Shown: positions 17,476-26,389, counted from the first letter of the stretch. The stretch: 28,067 bases of DNA from Flavipsychrobacter stenotrophus (GCA_947371715.1 CANBQQ010000003.1:1-28067); one strand, 5' to 3'. The notes: a model not told the origin generated them from the letters alone. A program made the numbers and translations.

Positions 17476-18435
17476 ATGATCATAAACGTAATTAAGAGGT
17501 CGTTTTTATTTACGGTTTTAGTTTTTACTTCAATGCTGTCGCTGGCACAGGGCGATGCAAAGTTGACTGCCAGAATGGATGCCAGGCAGATAACTGTTGG
17601 CGACCAGGCACGCTACTTCATTGAGGTGCAGCACAACCCATCTATAAGCAAGATCAACTGGCCGGTATTTACAGATACATTCGACCATCTGGAAATAGTA
17701 GAGAAGGGTAAAATAGATACCTTAAAGCAAGGGGGGATGATCACCTACCGCCAGCGGCTGCTGATTACAGGGTTCGACTCAGGTGTGTTTAAGATCCCTT
17801 CATTTCAGTTTGCAGTTGTCCCCACTACCAGCAATCCCTATGTTATTCAGACTGACTCTTTCCAACTATTGGTTCAGACAGTTGCGGTAGACACCACGAA
17901 AGATTTCAAACCCATTAAAGGGATCATATTTGTACAGTCTACCTGGCGCGACTATATCTGGTACATTGCAGGCGGGCTGCTGTTGCTGATCATTGTAATA
18001 GCAGTAACCTTTTACATAGTAAAGAACCGCAAACCCGCGCCACCGGCACCTAAGGCACCGGAAATACCGCTACAGGATCGGTTCCTTAAAAAGCTGACAG
18101 ATCTTGAAACACAACAGTTGTGGCAGAAAAATCAGGTTAAGACCTACTATGTGGAGCTGACAGATATAGTGCGTAATTATGTAGAAGAGCGGTTTAATAC
18201 GCCTGCCATGGAGTTGACTACTGATGAGCTGTTGTTTAAGGTACAGCACCATAGAGAATTACAGCCCTACTATCAGCAGTTGTCAGTAATACTACACACT
18301 GCCGATCTGGCTAAGTTTGCCAAGGGACAGCCATTGCCACAGGAACATTTTGATGCAATGGAAAAGGCAAAACAATTTATAGATTCATCAAGACCGAAGA
18401 TCACGATTACTGAAACTCCAACGGAACAAAAATAA
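17476..18435 (+). CDS. BatD-like membrane protein of the Bat cluster
   Basis: This 319-residue protein has a signal peptide (ending LSLAQ), a periplasmic immunoglobulin-like region of about 120 residues (DARQITVGDQARYFIEVQ through FQFAVVPTT), one membrane helix at about 160-182 (YIAGGLLLLIIVIAVTFYIV), a proline-rich linker and a helical cytoplasmic tail with TYYVELTDIVRNYVEERFN. This layout matches the small protein that sits between DUF58 and BatA genes in Bacteroidota. It resembles the N-terminal part of BatD followed by a DUF4381-like tail. Its stop overlaps the BatA start by one base (TAATG), indicating translational coupling. Its precise role is not established. Confidence 0.8.
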   Translation: MIINVIKRSFLFTVLVFTSMLSLAQGDAKLTARMDARQITVGDQARYFIEVQHNPSISKINWPVFTDTFDHLEIVEKGKIDTLKQGGMITYRQRLLITGFDSGVFKIPSFQFAVVPTTSNPYVIQTDSFQLLVQTVAVDTTKDFKPIKGIIFVQSTWRDYIWYIAGGLLLLIIVIAVTFYIVKNRKPAPPAPKAPEIPLQDRFLKKLTDLETQQLWQKNQVKTYYVELTDIVRNYVEERFNTPAMELTTDELLFKVQHHRELQPYYQQLSVILHTADLAKFAKGQPLPQEHFDAMEKAKQFIDSSRPKITITETPTEQK

Positions 18436-19448
18436 TGAAAGCATTCCTCGACTGGAAACACATCACGTTTGCGCATCCGTTCTTCTTTGCGTTACTATTG
18501 CTTATTCCGCTCATCATCTGGTGGCAGAGTAAGGGCAGGCAAAACAACCCTGTAATAAGGCTATCCACGCTGGGTGGATTATCTGCACGCAATGCCGGCG
18601 GAAAAGCCGCTTACAGGCCCGTTCTGTTCGCCTTACGCATTATAGCTATGGTAATGCTCATCATATGCCTGGCGCGCCCGCAAAGCACCAATACCACCAC
18701 TAATAATGATACAGATGGTATAGACATGATCATGAGTATGGACGTGTCGGGTAGTATGCTTGCGGAAGACTTTAAGCCCAATCGCATTGAAGCGGCAAAA
18801 GAGGTGGCTATAAACTTCGTAGACAAGCGCCCTACAGATAGAATAGGATTGGTCATATTCTCGGGCGAGAGCTTTGCTATGTGCCCGATAACCATAGATC
18901 ATAATGTACTTAAAGAACAGCTGACCCAGATAAAGACCGGAATGATGATAGATGGTACCTGCCTGGGCATGGGGCTAGCAACGGCTGTGGACCGCCTGCG
19001 TAGCTCTAAGAGTAAGAGCAAGGTGATCATTTTGATGACCGATGGTGTCAACAATGTATCCGTTCCTATCAGTCCGCAAACGGCATTAGAGATCGTAAAA
19101 GCCTATAAGATCAAAGTCTATACAATAGGTGTAGGCACTCATGGCCAGGCACCTACACCTGTATCTACCCCATTTGGTCCGCAAAAAGTAATGATGCCTG
19201 TAGATATTGATGAGCCGTTGCTGAAACAAATAGCTGCTGAAACAGGTGGCAAATACTTCCGCGCTACCAATAATACTTCATTGCAAACAGTATATGATGA
19301 TATTGACAAGCTGGAGAAGACAAGCATAGAGGTCACTTCATTCAAGCACTACACCGAATTGTTTTTCCCTTTCGCTATTCTTGCGGTGATCTGTATTGTG
19401 CTTGAGATGTTACTCAGGTATACTTTATTCAGAAGCATTACCGGCTAA
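18435..19448 (+). CDS. batA: BatA-type von Willebrand factor A membrane protein
   Basis: This 337-residue protein has two N-terminal membrane helices (about 15-31 and 62-80), a VWA domain facing the periplasm, and a C-terminal helix near 312-330. The complete MIDAS metal site is visible: D103-x-S105-x-S107 in MSMDVSGS, T175 in DGTCLGMG, and D203 in LMTDG. This intact site distinguishes BatA from many degenerate VWA relatives. Bat proteins are linked to oxidative-stress tolerance and cell-envelope function in Bacteroides and Leptospira, though the mechanism is unknown. BatB, BatC and BatE homologs do not follow: the next gene is a glycosyltransferase. Confidence 0.9.
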   Translation: MKAFLDWKHITFAHPFFFALLLLIPLIIWWQSKGRQNNPVIRLSTLGGLSARNAGGKAAYRPVLFALRIIAMVMLIICLARPQSTNTTTNNDTDGIDMIMSMDVSGSMLAEDFKPNRIEAAKEVAINFVDKRPTDRIGLVIFSGESFAMCPITIDHNVLKEQLTQIKTGMMIDGTCLGMGLATAVDRLRSSKSKSKVIILMTDGVNNVSVPISPQTALEIVKAYKIKVYTIGVGTHGQAPTPVSTPFGPQKVMMPVDIDEPLLKQIAAETGGKYFRATNNTSLQTVYDDIDKLEKTSIEVTSFKHYTELFFPFAILAVICIVLEMLLRYTLFRSITG

Positions 19449-19514
19449 TGTAATTTTACAGCACTATACTTTTTTAATATATTTTAGTACTTTGGTAGGA
19501 CTAATACCCTATCA

Positions 19515-20603
19515 ATGATTACTGAACATATATATTGGTTCGCCTACTTCAGCGATGCCGAACCCAGCGTAAGATACAGAGCCAAATATGCCTTGCAGCA
19601 TATCAAATACAAACACGCTATTGGCTACGATCTGGTGTACCCCGGCTATCACCCTGCTACTATCGTCAAGTTCATAAGGGTGTTCTTTTCTATCGTCTTC
19701 TGCCGGAAGAAGAACTCGGTAGTGGTATTTGAAAAGATACACACCCGTTGGCTATATGCTACCGCACTGAAATTACTACTCAAACTAAGCCCTGAAAGAA
19801 CGCTATACGATATTGACGATGCGGACTACCTTAAGTTCCCGCCGGGTAATATAATACACTTTATGAAGCATGTTGAGCAGTGTGCTGCGGGCAGTCAATC
19901 ACTGGCCAGTTTCATAGCGCCACATAACAGCAATGTGTTTACGCTTACCTCTCCGGTTATCGATCATGCCCATATCAAATCAGCTAAAAACAATGTCTTT
20001 ACCATTGGTTGGATAGGCTATTACAATGCACACAGGGAAAGCTTACAACAATTGTGTTTCCCGGCATTGGCTAAGCTCTCATTTCCTGTAAAGGTGATAC
20101 TTATGGGCGTGGTAAAGCACGAGCATATTGAAGAACTAAACCAATACTTCGGCCAGCTTGCACACGTAACGCTTGAAATGCCCTTGTCTATAAACTGGCT
20201 GGATGAAGACTTCGTGTATCGATCAATTTCCAGTTTCGATGTTGGCATCGCTCCATTACTTGATACAGAGATCAACCGGGCCAAATCGGCCTTTAAACTA
20301 AAGCAATACATGTCTTGCGGTGTGCCGGTACTGGCAAGTGGTACAGGAGAGAACACTGTGTTTCTGAAGCATGGCGCAAATGGCTTTGTATGTAATGATA
20401 GCAATGATTTCGCCACTTACATAAACAATCTTGTGCAGATGTCAGATCAGCACTATAGCACCATGTCACTCTGTGCTCTTGGTACGGTCAGTGAGTTCAG
20501 CATGCACCACTACTGCACAACATTGCTCAGACACATTAGCGGCAATATCGAATTAGTAACTAAAAATGCAAATGCCTCTAAAACAGAAAAGACCCCACAG
20601 TGA
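19515..20603 (+). CDS. Glycosyltransferase (GT4-like, GT-B fold)
   Basis: This 362-residue protein has no signal peptide or membrane helix. The C-terminal half shows a GT4-type nucleotide-sugar domain: TIGWIGYYNAHRESLQ (about 157-172), FDVGIAPLLD (about 240-249) and FKLKQYMSCGVPVLASGTGE (about 259-278), the last in the place of the usual E-x7-E donor-binding stretch. The N-terminal half has YDIDDADYL, seen in the acceptor side of such enzymes. It probably adds a sugar to a surface glycan at the inner membrane; donor and acceptor are unknown. No other polysaccharide gene is nearby. The last codons and TGA stop form part of the terminator hairpin. Confidence 0.85.
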   Translation: MITEHIYWFAYFSDAEPSVRYRAKYALQHIKYKHAIGYDLVYPGYHPATIVKFIRVFFSIVFCRKKNSVVVFEKIHTRWLYATALKLLLKLSPERTLYDIDDADYLKFPPGNIIHFMKHVEQCAAGSQSLASFIAPHNSNVFTLTSPVIDHAHIKSAKNNVFTIGWIGYYNAHRESLQQLCFPALAKLSFPVKVILMGVVKHEHIEELNQYFGQLAHVTLEMPLSINWLDEDFVYRSISSFDVGIAPLLDTEINRAKSAFKLKQYMSCGVPVLASGTGENTVFLKHGANGFVCNDSNDFATYINNLVQMSDQHYSTMSLCALGTVSEFSMHHYCTTLLRHISGNIELVTKNANASKTEKTPQ

Positions 20604-20612
20604 GGGTCTTTT
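20587..20612. terminator. Bidirectional terminator overlapping the glycosyltransferase 3' end
   Basis: A 9-bp perfect stem (AAAAGACCC / GGGTCTTTT) encloses an 8-nt loop that contains the glycosyltransferase TGA stop at 20601-20603. It also lies just beyond the stop of the convergent DUF2911 gene. Confidence 0.8.
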
Positions 20613-20633
20613 GATATTTATGATCGAATATAA

Positions 20634-21140
20634 TTAATTGGTCGGCTTTACTGTTACAAATACTGAAGTCTGATCCCAGGCCATCAGGAAACCATCTTTC
20701 TGCAAAGTGATGGTAAATGTCTCAACCGGTTGATCCAACAACTTAACGAGTGATGTGCTTTCCAGAACATCCAGGTTCTTTACATTTTCATATTCAAATG
20801 AACCCCACTGACCCAGTTTGCTGTTCAGTATTATCTTCCACTCACCGTGGTAAGGTACAGTAAACAATGTATAAGTACCCGCTTTCAACGCTACGCCGGC
20901 AAACATACAATCTTTGTTAACGGTGATCTCAGTTGCCTCATCAGCGCCTGTACGCCACACCTGGCCAAAAGGCGCAAGGCCGTCTTTAGAAAATATAACC
21001 CTGCCTTTCTTAGATGGCTGGCCATAGGTAACTTTCATAAGGTCGTTCTTTACCGTAGTATGCTTACTAACACGGTCTTTTGCAAACGAGCCCGTTATAG
21101 TCAACAACATGATGAAAGCTAAGGAAATGATCTGTTTCAT
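20634..21140 (-). CDS. DUF2911 family exported protein
   Basis: This 168-residue protein has a signal peptide (MKQIISLAFIMLLTITGSFA) followed by the DUF2911 signature: VTYGQPSKKGRVIF, APFGQVWRTGADEATEITV, AGTYTLFTVP and EWKIILN. DUF2911 proteins are about 170-290 residues and common in Bacteroidota; this is the short single-domain form without a TPR extension. They are thought to be exported to the periplasm or cell surface, with no known biochemical activity. The gene is monocistronic, convergent with the glycosyltransferase gene and sharing its terminator. Confidence 0.93.
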   Translation of the reverse strand: MKQIISLAFIMLLTITGSFAKDRVSKHTTVKNDLMKVTYGQPSKKGRVIFSKDGLAPFGQVWRTGADEATEITVNKDCMFAGVALKAGTYTLFTVPYHGEWKIILNSKLGQWGSFEYENVKNLDVLESTSLVKLLDQPVETFTITLQKDGFLMAWDQTSVFVTVKPTN

Positions 21141-21275
21141 AATTGATTATTTACTGCAAGATAAATATTATTTATATCAAAGACAGCTAGTTTCCATAAA
21201 AAGTTGGGCAGTTGATCAACCAATTACTTAATCTGCTGCAGCGCTACCATTTATATCTGTAGCATTTTTTCTAAA

Positions 21276-22142
21276 ATGGCACAGATAAAGTTATTTTTGA
21301 CTGTCGGCTGTACCACCATAGCCAGAACAACTTCAAATTTTGTGCCACAAATTCCTGTTATAACGCTACTGTCTGACCTGGGAACAAATCACCCGGCAAT
21401 AAGCACCGCTAAAGTGATGCTGACCAAACACCTTACAGACACTATGGTGGTAGACATTTCACATCGCATAACTCCTTACAATCTTCAACAGGCAGCCTAT
21501 TTATCACAGTCAGCATACCAGCATTTTCCGGTTGGGTCCATCCACCTTTTATTAGTTGATGTATTATCCGGTGAAAGACATAGAATGCTGCTCTGTAAAG
21601 TAAATGGCCACTATTTTCTGGCACCGGATAATGGAGTGTTATCTCTTGCTTTTGGCAGACAACCCAACGAGGTTTGGTTGTGTCGTGAGTTCAGCGGATC
21701 GGTGAGCATAGCACTGTGGGTAGGATATGCCAACCAGGTAATTTCGGTAATTCATGAAGATCGCAATCTGAATGACTATTTCAGCAGATTTCTTATTAAA
21801 GAGGTGGCACAGATATTAATGCAAAAGCCTGTTGGTGCCCGCCTTGATTGCACGGTGTTGCATATAGACCGCTATGGCAATATTGTAATTGATTTTACTA
21901 AAGATCGTTTCGATGAGCTCATTGGCGACGGCCCTTTTAGTATTAAACTTCCAAGAGAGGAAGAGATCACAACAGTTAGCGACCATTATAATGATGTTCC
22001 TGCCGGTGGGCTATTATGCCGTTTCAATGGAATGGGGCTTTTAGAGATCGCCATTAATCATGGCTCGGCAACCAGCGCTTTCGAGTTTGATATTGCCACA
22101 GACAAAGGCATAAACTACAGCGTTATCACTATCAATTTTTAG
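21276..22142 (+). CDS. DUF62 family protein (SAM hydroxide adenosyltransferase/chlorinase fold), likely divergent active site
   Basis: This 288-residue cytoplasmic protein matches the DUF62 plan: an N-terminal strand with PVITLLSDLGTNHP (about 28-41), VDISHRITPYNLQQAAYL, VGSIHLLLVDV, YFLAPDNGVLSLAFG, and the C-terminal beta-barrel domain beginning TVLHIDRYGNIVIDFTKD. Classic members cleave S-adenosylmethionine to adenosine plus methionine, using an Asp-Arg-His triad in VDPGVGxxRR and FHGRD motifs. Here those positions read VDVLSGERHR and RNLNDYFSR, so the canonical triad is not intact. The Bacteroidota branch of the family often diverges there. Activity is therefore uncertain. The start is the only ATG before the first conserved strand. 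Confidence 0.85.
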   Translation: MAQIKLFLTVGCTTIARTTSNFVPQIPVITLLSDLGTNHPAISTAKVMLTKHLTDTMVVDISHRITPYNLQQAAYLSQSAYQHFPVGSIHLLLVDVLSGERHRMLLCKVNGHYFLAPDNGVLSLAFGRQPNEVWLCREFSGSVSIALWVGYANQVISVIHEDRNLNDYFSRFLIKEVAQILMQKPVGARLDCTVLHIDRYGNIVIDFTKDRFDELIGDGPFSIKLPREEEITTVSDHYNDVPAGGLLCRFNGMGLLEIAINHGSATSAFEFDIATDKGINYSVITINF

Positions 22143-22200
22143 TCTTTACTATCTGTAGATCTTTGTCTTTAACAGATCAGATTTCCTTTCAGATCAACAA

Positions 22201-22232
22201 AAAAGCCGTCCTGCATATGCAGGACGGCTTTT
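22201..22232. terminator. Perfect-palindrome bidirectional terminator
   Basis: A 32-bp palindrome with arms AAAAGCCGTCCTGCAT and its exact complement separates the convergent DUF62 (+) and PKD-protein (-) genes. T-rich sequence follows on both strands. Confidence 0.9.
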
Positions 22233-22253
22233 CGTTTTATAATCGGTTTGATA

Positions 22254-24779
22254 TTATCTGATCAAAGTAACACTTCCCTTCAGAGATTTTTGCTTGCCAT
22301 CAGGGTTTGAAACGATAACCTGGTAGTAGTAAACACCCATATCCTGAGGAACGCCGTTCATTGTACCATCCCATCCTTGCTTAGCATTGATAGTACTGAA
22401 CACTTCATGTCCCCAACGATTGTAGATCCTGAAATCAACCAGCTTCTGGTAGTAACCCAGATTGAACACGCGGAACACATCATTCAAACCATCACCATTT
22501 GGCGTGAACGCCTCAGGAATGAACTCTGTAACAGTAGGGTCAACCCTGATCGTTACGAAAGCTGAGTCGCGGCAACCGTAAGGAGACATACCCACTACCA
22601 TGTAGGTAGTTACTGAATCTATCGGTGTAGCTATCGGGTTGTTGATGTTAGGGTTAGACAAAGAGCCATCGTTAGGCGACCATACATAGACCCATGCACT
22701 GTCTGCATTCAGCTGTATGCTACCACCAATTGGAATAACCTGGTCAATAGTAACGTGAGTCAAGATGATCGGAGGCTTAGAGTGAATGGTCATTACATCA
22801 GATGCCGTACATCCCAATGGCAATACCGTAGCAGTAAGCGTGTAAGTGTAATCACCCACGCCCGTAAACGTAGGGTTTGGTATTGTTGGATCAGACAGGT
22901 TAGTACCTGGTGTCCACTGGTAAGTGATGTTTGTCAGTGAAGAAGGAATAACCTCTGTAAATGATTCTATCTGCAATGGCAACCTCAGACACACTATAGT
23001 ATCATGGAAGTCAGTACGAGTAGTTATTGAGATCACATCTATGCTTGTGCTCGACACCGCAGTACATGGTACAAAGTCAGTTACTGTAAGTGTTACATTA
23101 TATGTACCCGGTGCAGCATAGCTGTGGTTAGGATTCATATCAGTTGAAGTAACACCATCACCAAATGTCCAGTAGTAAGTAGCACCTGTACCAACCGATG
23201 AGTTAGTGAAAGTCACCGGAACTCCAAGACAAACTGAAGGTGCAGAAGGTGTAAATACTGATGATATAGGATGACCCAATGTTACAGGCAATGTAGCAAA
23301 AGCAGAGCAACCATATGCGTTATGCCAGAACAGGTTGATATTGTAAGTACCTGGTACAGTATAAACGTGTGTAGGACCAAATAAACCACTTGCACTGTCT
23401 ATTCCACCATCACCATAACTAAATACTGATGTATAGCCTCCTACAGAAACAGGTATGCCTGTGTTAGTGTCAATTGAGTTAGATGAGTTAGTGATAATGA
23501 TACTGTCACCTGCACAACCAAGGCGTGTTACGAAGTTGAAGTTAGCAGTAAGAACCGGGTTAATAAGGTCAATTGCAATCGCATTTGATACACAAGAGCC
23601 TTGTTTAACATAAAAATAGTCGTAATGCCCTGCGCACAATCCGGTTACAGTTAATGAACTGTCTGCCAAAGAGGTCTGAACAATTATTGGCTGCGGCACA
23701 CCACCTATAGAATAGAAAATAGAATCAGGGAAACCAGGATTTACACCTTCAATTCTTACTTTTCCATCACACTTACCACAGTCTGTAGGATTAGTTTTTA
23801 TTAATCGTGTAATGTGCACAGGTGCAGATATACCGCTTACTGAACCACTACCTGATGTTGGCAATACATGTATGAATGCTATTGTTGAGTCACTGCAACC
23901 TGCTGCTGTAGCCTTGTATGTTGTTGGTACAGAAGGGTGAACAGTAATAGTAGGACCTGAGCCAACCAGCAAGCCGGTAGTACTGTCATACCAATAAATT
24001 GTAGAAGAAGCATAAGGAACAGGAGCAAATGGAATTGAAGAAACTGCATAGGCAGTAGTAGGAGCACCGGTTGGTGAAAAACGCCATGCCTCGTTCAGAG
24101 CACCCCACAAAGTAGGGAAGTCTCTACCCGGAGCAACTGTTGAAGCTGTTCCTGTAGAATTAGCTACACCTACTATCGCATAACCACCATTCCAGGTACA
24201 TCCTGTGGTACGGTGAGCAATATGTGTTTCGCAGATGTTGGTTGTTTCATACAATATCATCTGGAAAGTCTCATACTGCGTTGTACAGCTATACAAGTGA
24301 GTAGCACAGTATGTGACCATGAACTTTCTGTAAGGTGCAGTACCTACTGTAGAATAAGTGATCGTACCACCTGCAGAGATCAATATATCTGACCAAAGAC
24401 CGCAGAAGGTATTCCTCATAGGTCCGGTTGCTGGAGCCACCGTTGCCGCCAGGGTGTTGTTAATGGGCCATGAGCAATAGGCACCAGCTACTCCTGTACC
24501 CATCGTTAGCACACCGTTAGATCCTATGCATAACTGTGTATAGTTATTACCATAGAAATTGAATGTGAAACCGATGTTCATTGCACCTGAATAGCCATCA
24601 TCCAGTGTGATACCTGATGATGTTGGCACATCTCCTATCAATAACGCATGCAACGTGGTTGCTGTATCACCACAGGTTGTCGGGTCAGCTGAGAGATATA
24701 GCTGTGCCGAAGATCTGTTACTGAAGCAGCATAATAATATGCCACAAAGTAATGTGAGAGCGTAGCGATTGTACTTCAT
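22254..24779 (-). CDS. Large secreted PKD-domain adhesin-like protein with type B T9SS (gliding-associated) C-terminal domain
   Basis: This 841-residue protein starts with a signal peptide (ending SSAQ, about 26). Residues 60-235 contain a secreted domain with GFTFNFYGNNYTQLCIGSNG, then an Ig-like CHU-type module (about 243-305, YWYDSTTGLLVGSG). A SprB-like cysteine module follows at about 322-405 (GKCDGKVRIEGV). PKD domains are at about 410-500 (FSYGDGG) and 505-585 (WTFGDGV with SYAAPGTYNVTLTV), with further Ig-like repeats to about 750. The last 90 residues (FIPEAFTPNGDGLNDVFRV, YNRWGHEVF, GVYYYQV) are a TIGR04131-type type B sorting domain. It is likely exported by T9SS and attached to or released from the surface, acting in adhesion or motility. 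The partner is unknown. It is monocistronic. Confidence 0.93.
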   Translation of the reverse strand: MKYNRYALTLLCGILLCCFSNRSSAQLYLSADPTTCGDTATTLHALLIGDVPTSSGITLDDGYSGAMNIGFTFNFYGNNYTQLCIGSNGVLTMGTGVAGAYCSWPINNTLAATVAPATGPMRNTFCGLWSDILISAGGTITYSTVGTAPYRKFMVTYCATHLYSCTTQYETFQMILYETTNICETHIAHRTTGCTWNGGYAIVGVANSTGTASTVAPGRDFPTLWGALNEAWRFSPTGAPTTAYAVSSIPFAPVPYASSTIYWYDSTTGLLVGSGPTITVHPSVPTTYKATAAGCSDSTIAFIHVLPTSGSGSVSGISAPVHITRLIKTNPTDCGKCDGKVRIEGVNPGFPDSIFYSIGGVPQPIIVQTSLADSSLTVTGLCAGHYDYFYVKQGSCVSNAIAIDLINPVLTANFNFVTRLGCAGDSIIITNSSNSIDTNTGIPVSVGGYTSVFSYGDGGIDSASGLFGPTHVYTVPGTYNINLFWHNAYGCSAFATLPVTLGHPISSVFTPSAPSVCLGVPVTFTNSSVGTGATYYWTFGDGVTSTDMNPNHSYAAPGTYNVTLTVTDFVPCTAVSSTSIDVISITTRTDFHDTIVCLRLPLQIESFTEVIPSSLTNITYQWTPGTNLSDPTIPNPTFTGVGDYTYTLTATVLPLGCTASDVMTIHSKPPIILTHVTIDQVIPIGGSIQLNADSAWVYVWSPNDGSLSNPNINNPIATPIDSVTTYMVVGMSPYGCRDSAFVTIRVDPTVTEFIPEAFTPNGDGLNDVFRVFNLGYYQKLVDFRIYNRWGHEVFSTINAKQGWDGTMNGVPQDMGVYYYQVIVSNPDGKQKSLKGSVTLIR

Positions 24780-25122
24780 AATTAATCCTTGTTTTGGGAT
24801 GTATAATATATAATTCGGATAATTCTGTCTCGCAAGATAGAAAAATTTTTAAGAATTAATAAAAATTTATCTTCTCTTGTCCATAGTTAGACAGTACCAA
24901 ATGCTGAATGGTTGGTTTTTTGTTCGTTTTTTTTACAAAAAATGATGTTATGTAAAAATAATTTCATCAATTTTTAGCTGATAGCATTATAGTTAACCTA
25001 AATCATTTTGTTTTAGGCCGGTCAGCGGGTCAACTCTATAAACTGATATATTCTGTGCTGACGTTGCAAATAGTTGCTTAATAAAAAATATATAAAATAG
25101 TTCTAATTTTCAGTTTAGACTT
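24780..25122. other. AT-rich intergenic region, 343 bp
   Basis: This lies upstream of the PKD-protein gene and downstream of the potassium-channel gene, both on the minus strand. It must hold the PKD gene promoter; a TATCTTGC element (near 24832-24839 on the minus strand) is only a loose match to TAnnTTTG. GTCAGC (25021-25026) and GCTGAC (25057-25062) could form a weak 6-bp stem with a 30-nt loop. No ORF, RNA gene or repeat is supported. Confidence 0.5.
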
Positions 25123-25884
25123 TCACAAAGTTGTCTTTTCATCTATATAACTTTGTTCACTGTCGTGATATGCGGGGTCTTGTACTTTAGCCGCAAAGAA
25201 ATTAATGAACAGTCCCACAAAGATCAGGAATACGATCACTTGCGTAATTACCAAAATCTGCCCAACCGGGTGGACCGGTGCTATATCTCCATAACCCACG
25301 GTTGCCGATGTTGAGAAGCTGAAATAGACGAGCTGTATACCGCTTACCAGCTTTTCTTTAAAAAAGTGCGGTATGCGCGCATTTCCATAAGCATAGATCA
25401 CTGCATAATTAAGGCATATTTCTATGTAGTTGAGAAACAACGCTGTAAGTGAGCGCCGGTAAGAGATCGGTTTGGCAAACTCGTTAGACAAATAGATGAG
25501 CGCCGCAAGGTATACGATCGTTTCTATTCCCAGGTACCCGGCTAATACTGCTACCCAAAGATGGTAGGTGAGGTGAAATTTAAAATATAATATCGGAAGT
25601 GCCAGTTTCAGAACTACATAAAACTCTACGGCCATTTTGCGGGCTATAAGGCCAAAGCGGTTGAAAAACGCGCGCACATACAATCCGGGAAAAACAAATA
25701 GAGCCAGGGCCAGAAACAACCTGATAAATCTTTCTATCCCAAAATCATTATAATGTTCATTGGTCCATACCCGCTTCAAATACAGGTACTGATGAAAAAT
25801 GGCAGGCCTGAGTTTATTGTTGTGATATTCCTGATTACCAACAAATAATACGCGAAAAAAATGCAGAACCTTCTTCAACTCCAA
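25123..25884 (-). CDS. Potassium channel-like protein (Ion_trans_2), TTG start
   Basis: This 253-residue membrane protein carries the selectivity filter TVGYGD at 195-200, with the pore helix before it (FSFSTSA) and a final helix at about 208-232 (QILVITQVIVFLIFVGLFINFF). Upstream hydrophobic segments near 52-70, 88-101, 108-132 and 143-165 give about six helices, like voltage-gated-type channels, but no regular arginine-rich S4 is visible. It would conduct K+ across the inner membrane. The start is a TTG (25884-25882): an in-frame TAA lies three codons upstream and the next internal Met is residue 84, past the first helix. No RCK domain follows, and the tail is short and acidic. Confidence 0.85.
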   Translation of the reverse strand: MELKKVLHFFRVLFVGNQEYHNNKLRPAIFHQYLYLKRVWTNEHYNDFGIERFIRLFLALALFVFPGLYVRAFFNRFGLIARKMAVEFYVVLKLALPILYFKFHLTYHLWVAVLAGYLGIETIVYLAALIYLSNEFAKPISYRRSLTALFLNYIEICLNYAVIYAYGNARIPHFFKEKLVSGIQLVYFSFSTSATVGYGDIAPVHPVGQILVITQVIVFLIFVGLFINFFAAKVQDPAYHDSEQSYIDEKTTL

Positions 25885-26018
25885 TATCTTTAATTAGCTA
25901 TAAGAGCACAGCTGATCAAAATTACGGGTTGGATCACAGGTCTGTGTCTGCTACCAGATGATTATAGACAGTTTAGAATATGATCTGTATTTCCTCTACG
26001 GATATTTTTAGGCAACAC

Positions 26019-26381
26019 TTATGATGTTTCTTCTTTTGAATAATGCATACCCCACGCCGCCATGGCATTCAGCACGGGCGCCAGCGCTTCTCCCGACGCA
26101 GTAAGACTGTACGTAACATGCGGAGGAACAACAGGCATGGCTTTCCGGTTAACAAGTCCATCAGCTTCCAGCTCCTTAAGATGTTGTATCAGCATCTTTT
26201 CCGTTATGGCAGGTATCGCCTTCTTTAATTCCCCGTAACGCAGCGGACCACTGGTAAGGTGATAAATGATCAGCGGCTTCCACCTGCCACCTATTTTGTG
26301 AAGTGTATAGGTAACAGGACACTTATTAAGCGCTATGCTGATATTCAGCTGGTTGGTAGAACTTTCTTTTGTTTCGTACAT
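26019..26381 (-). CDS. HxlR-family winged-helix transcriptional regulator
   Basis: This 120-residue cytoplasmic protein has the HxlR signature: CPVTYTLHKIGGRWKPLIIYHL (about 21-42), LRYGELKKAIPAITEKMLIQHLKELEADGLV (the winged helix), and VTYSLTASGEAL. The conserved N-terminal cysteine (C21) matches the redox-sensing cysteine of YodB/HypR-type members, which form disulfides or adducts with quinones and electrophiles. It is divergent from an NmrA-like oxidoreductase gene, the arrangement expected of a local regulator. A perfect inverted repeat lies between them. The redox role is inferred from the family; repression versus activation cannot be decided. Confidence 0.92.
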   Translation of the reverse strand: MYETKESSTNQLNISIALNKCPVTYTLHKIGGRWKPLIIYHLTSGPLRYGELKKAIPAITEKMLIQHLKELEADGLVNRKAMPVVPPHVTYSLTASGEALAPVLNAMAAWGMHYSKEETS

Positions 26382-26389
26382 AATTAATA

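Noticed and set aside
25021..25062. A 6-bp GTCAGC/GCTGAC stem as a structured RNA
   Set aside because: The stem is short with a 30-nt loop and no other support, so chance is sufficient.
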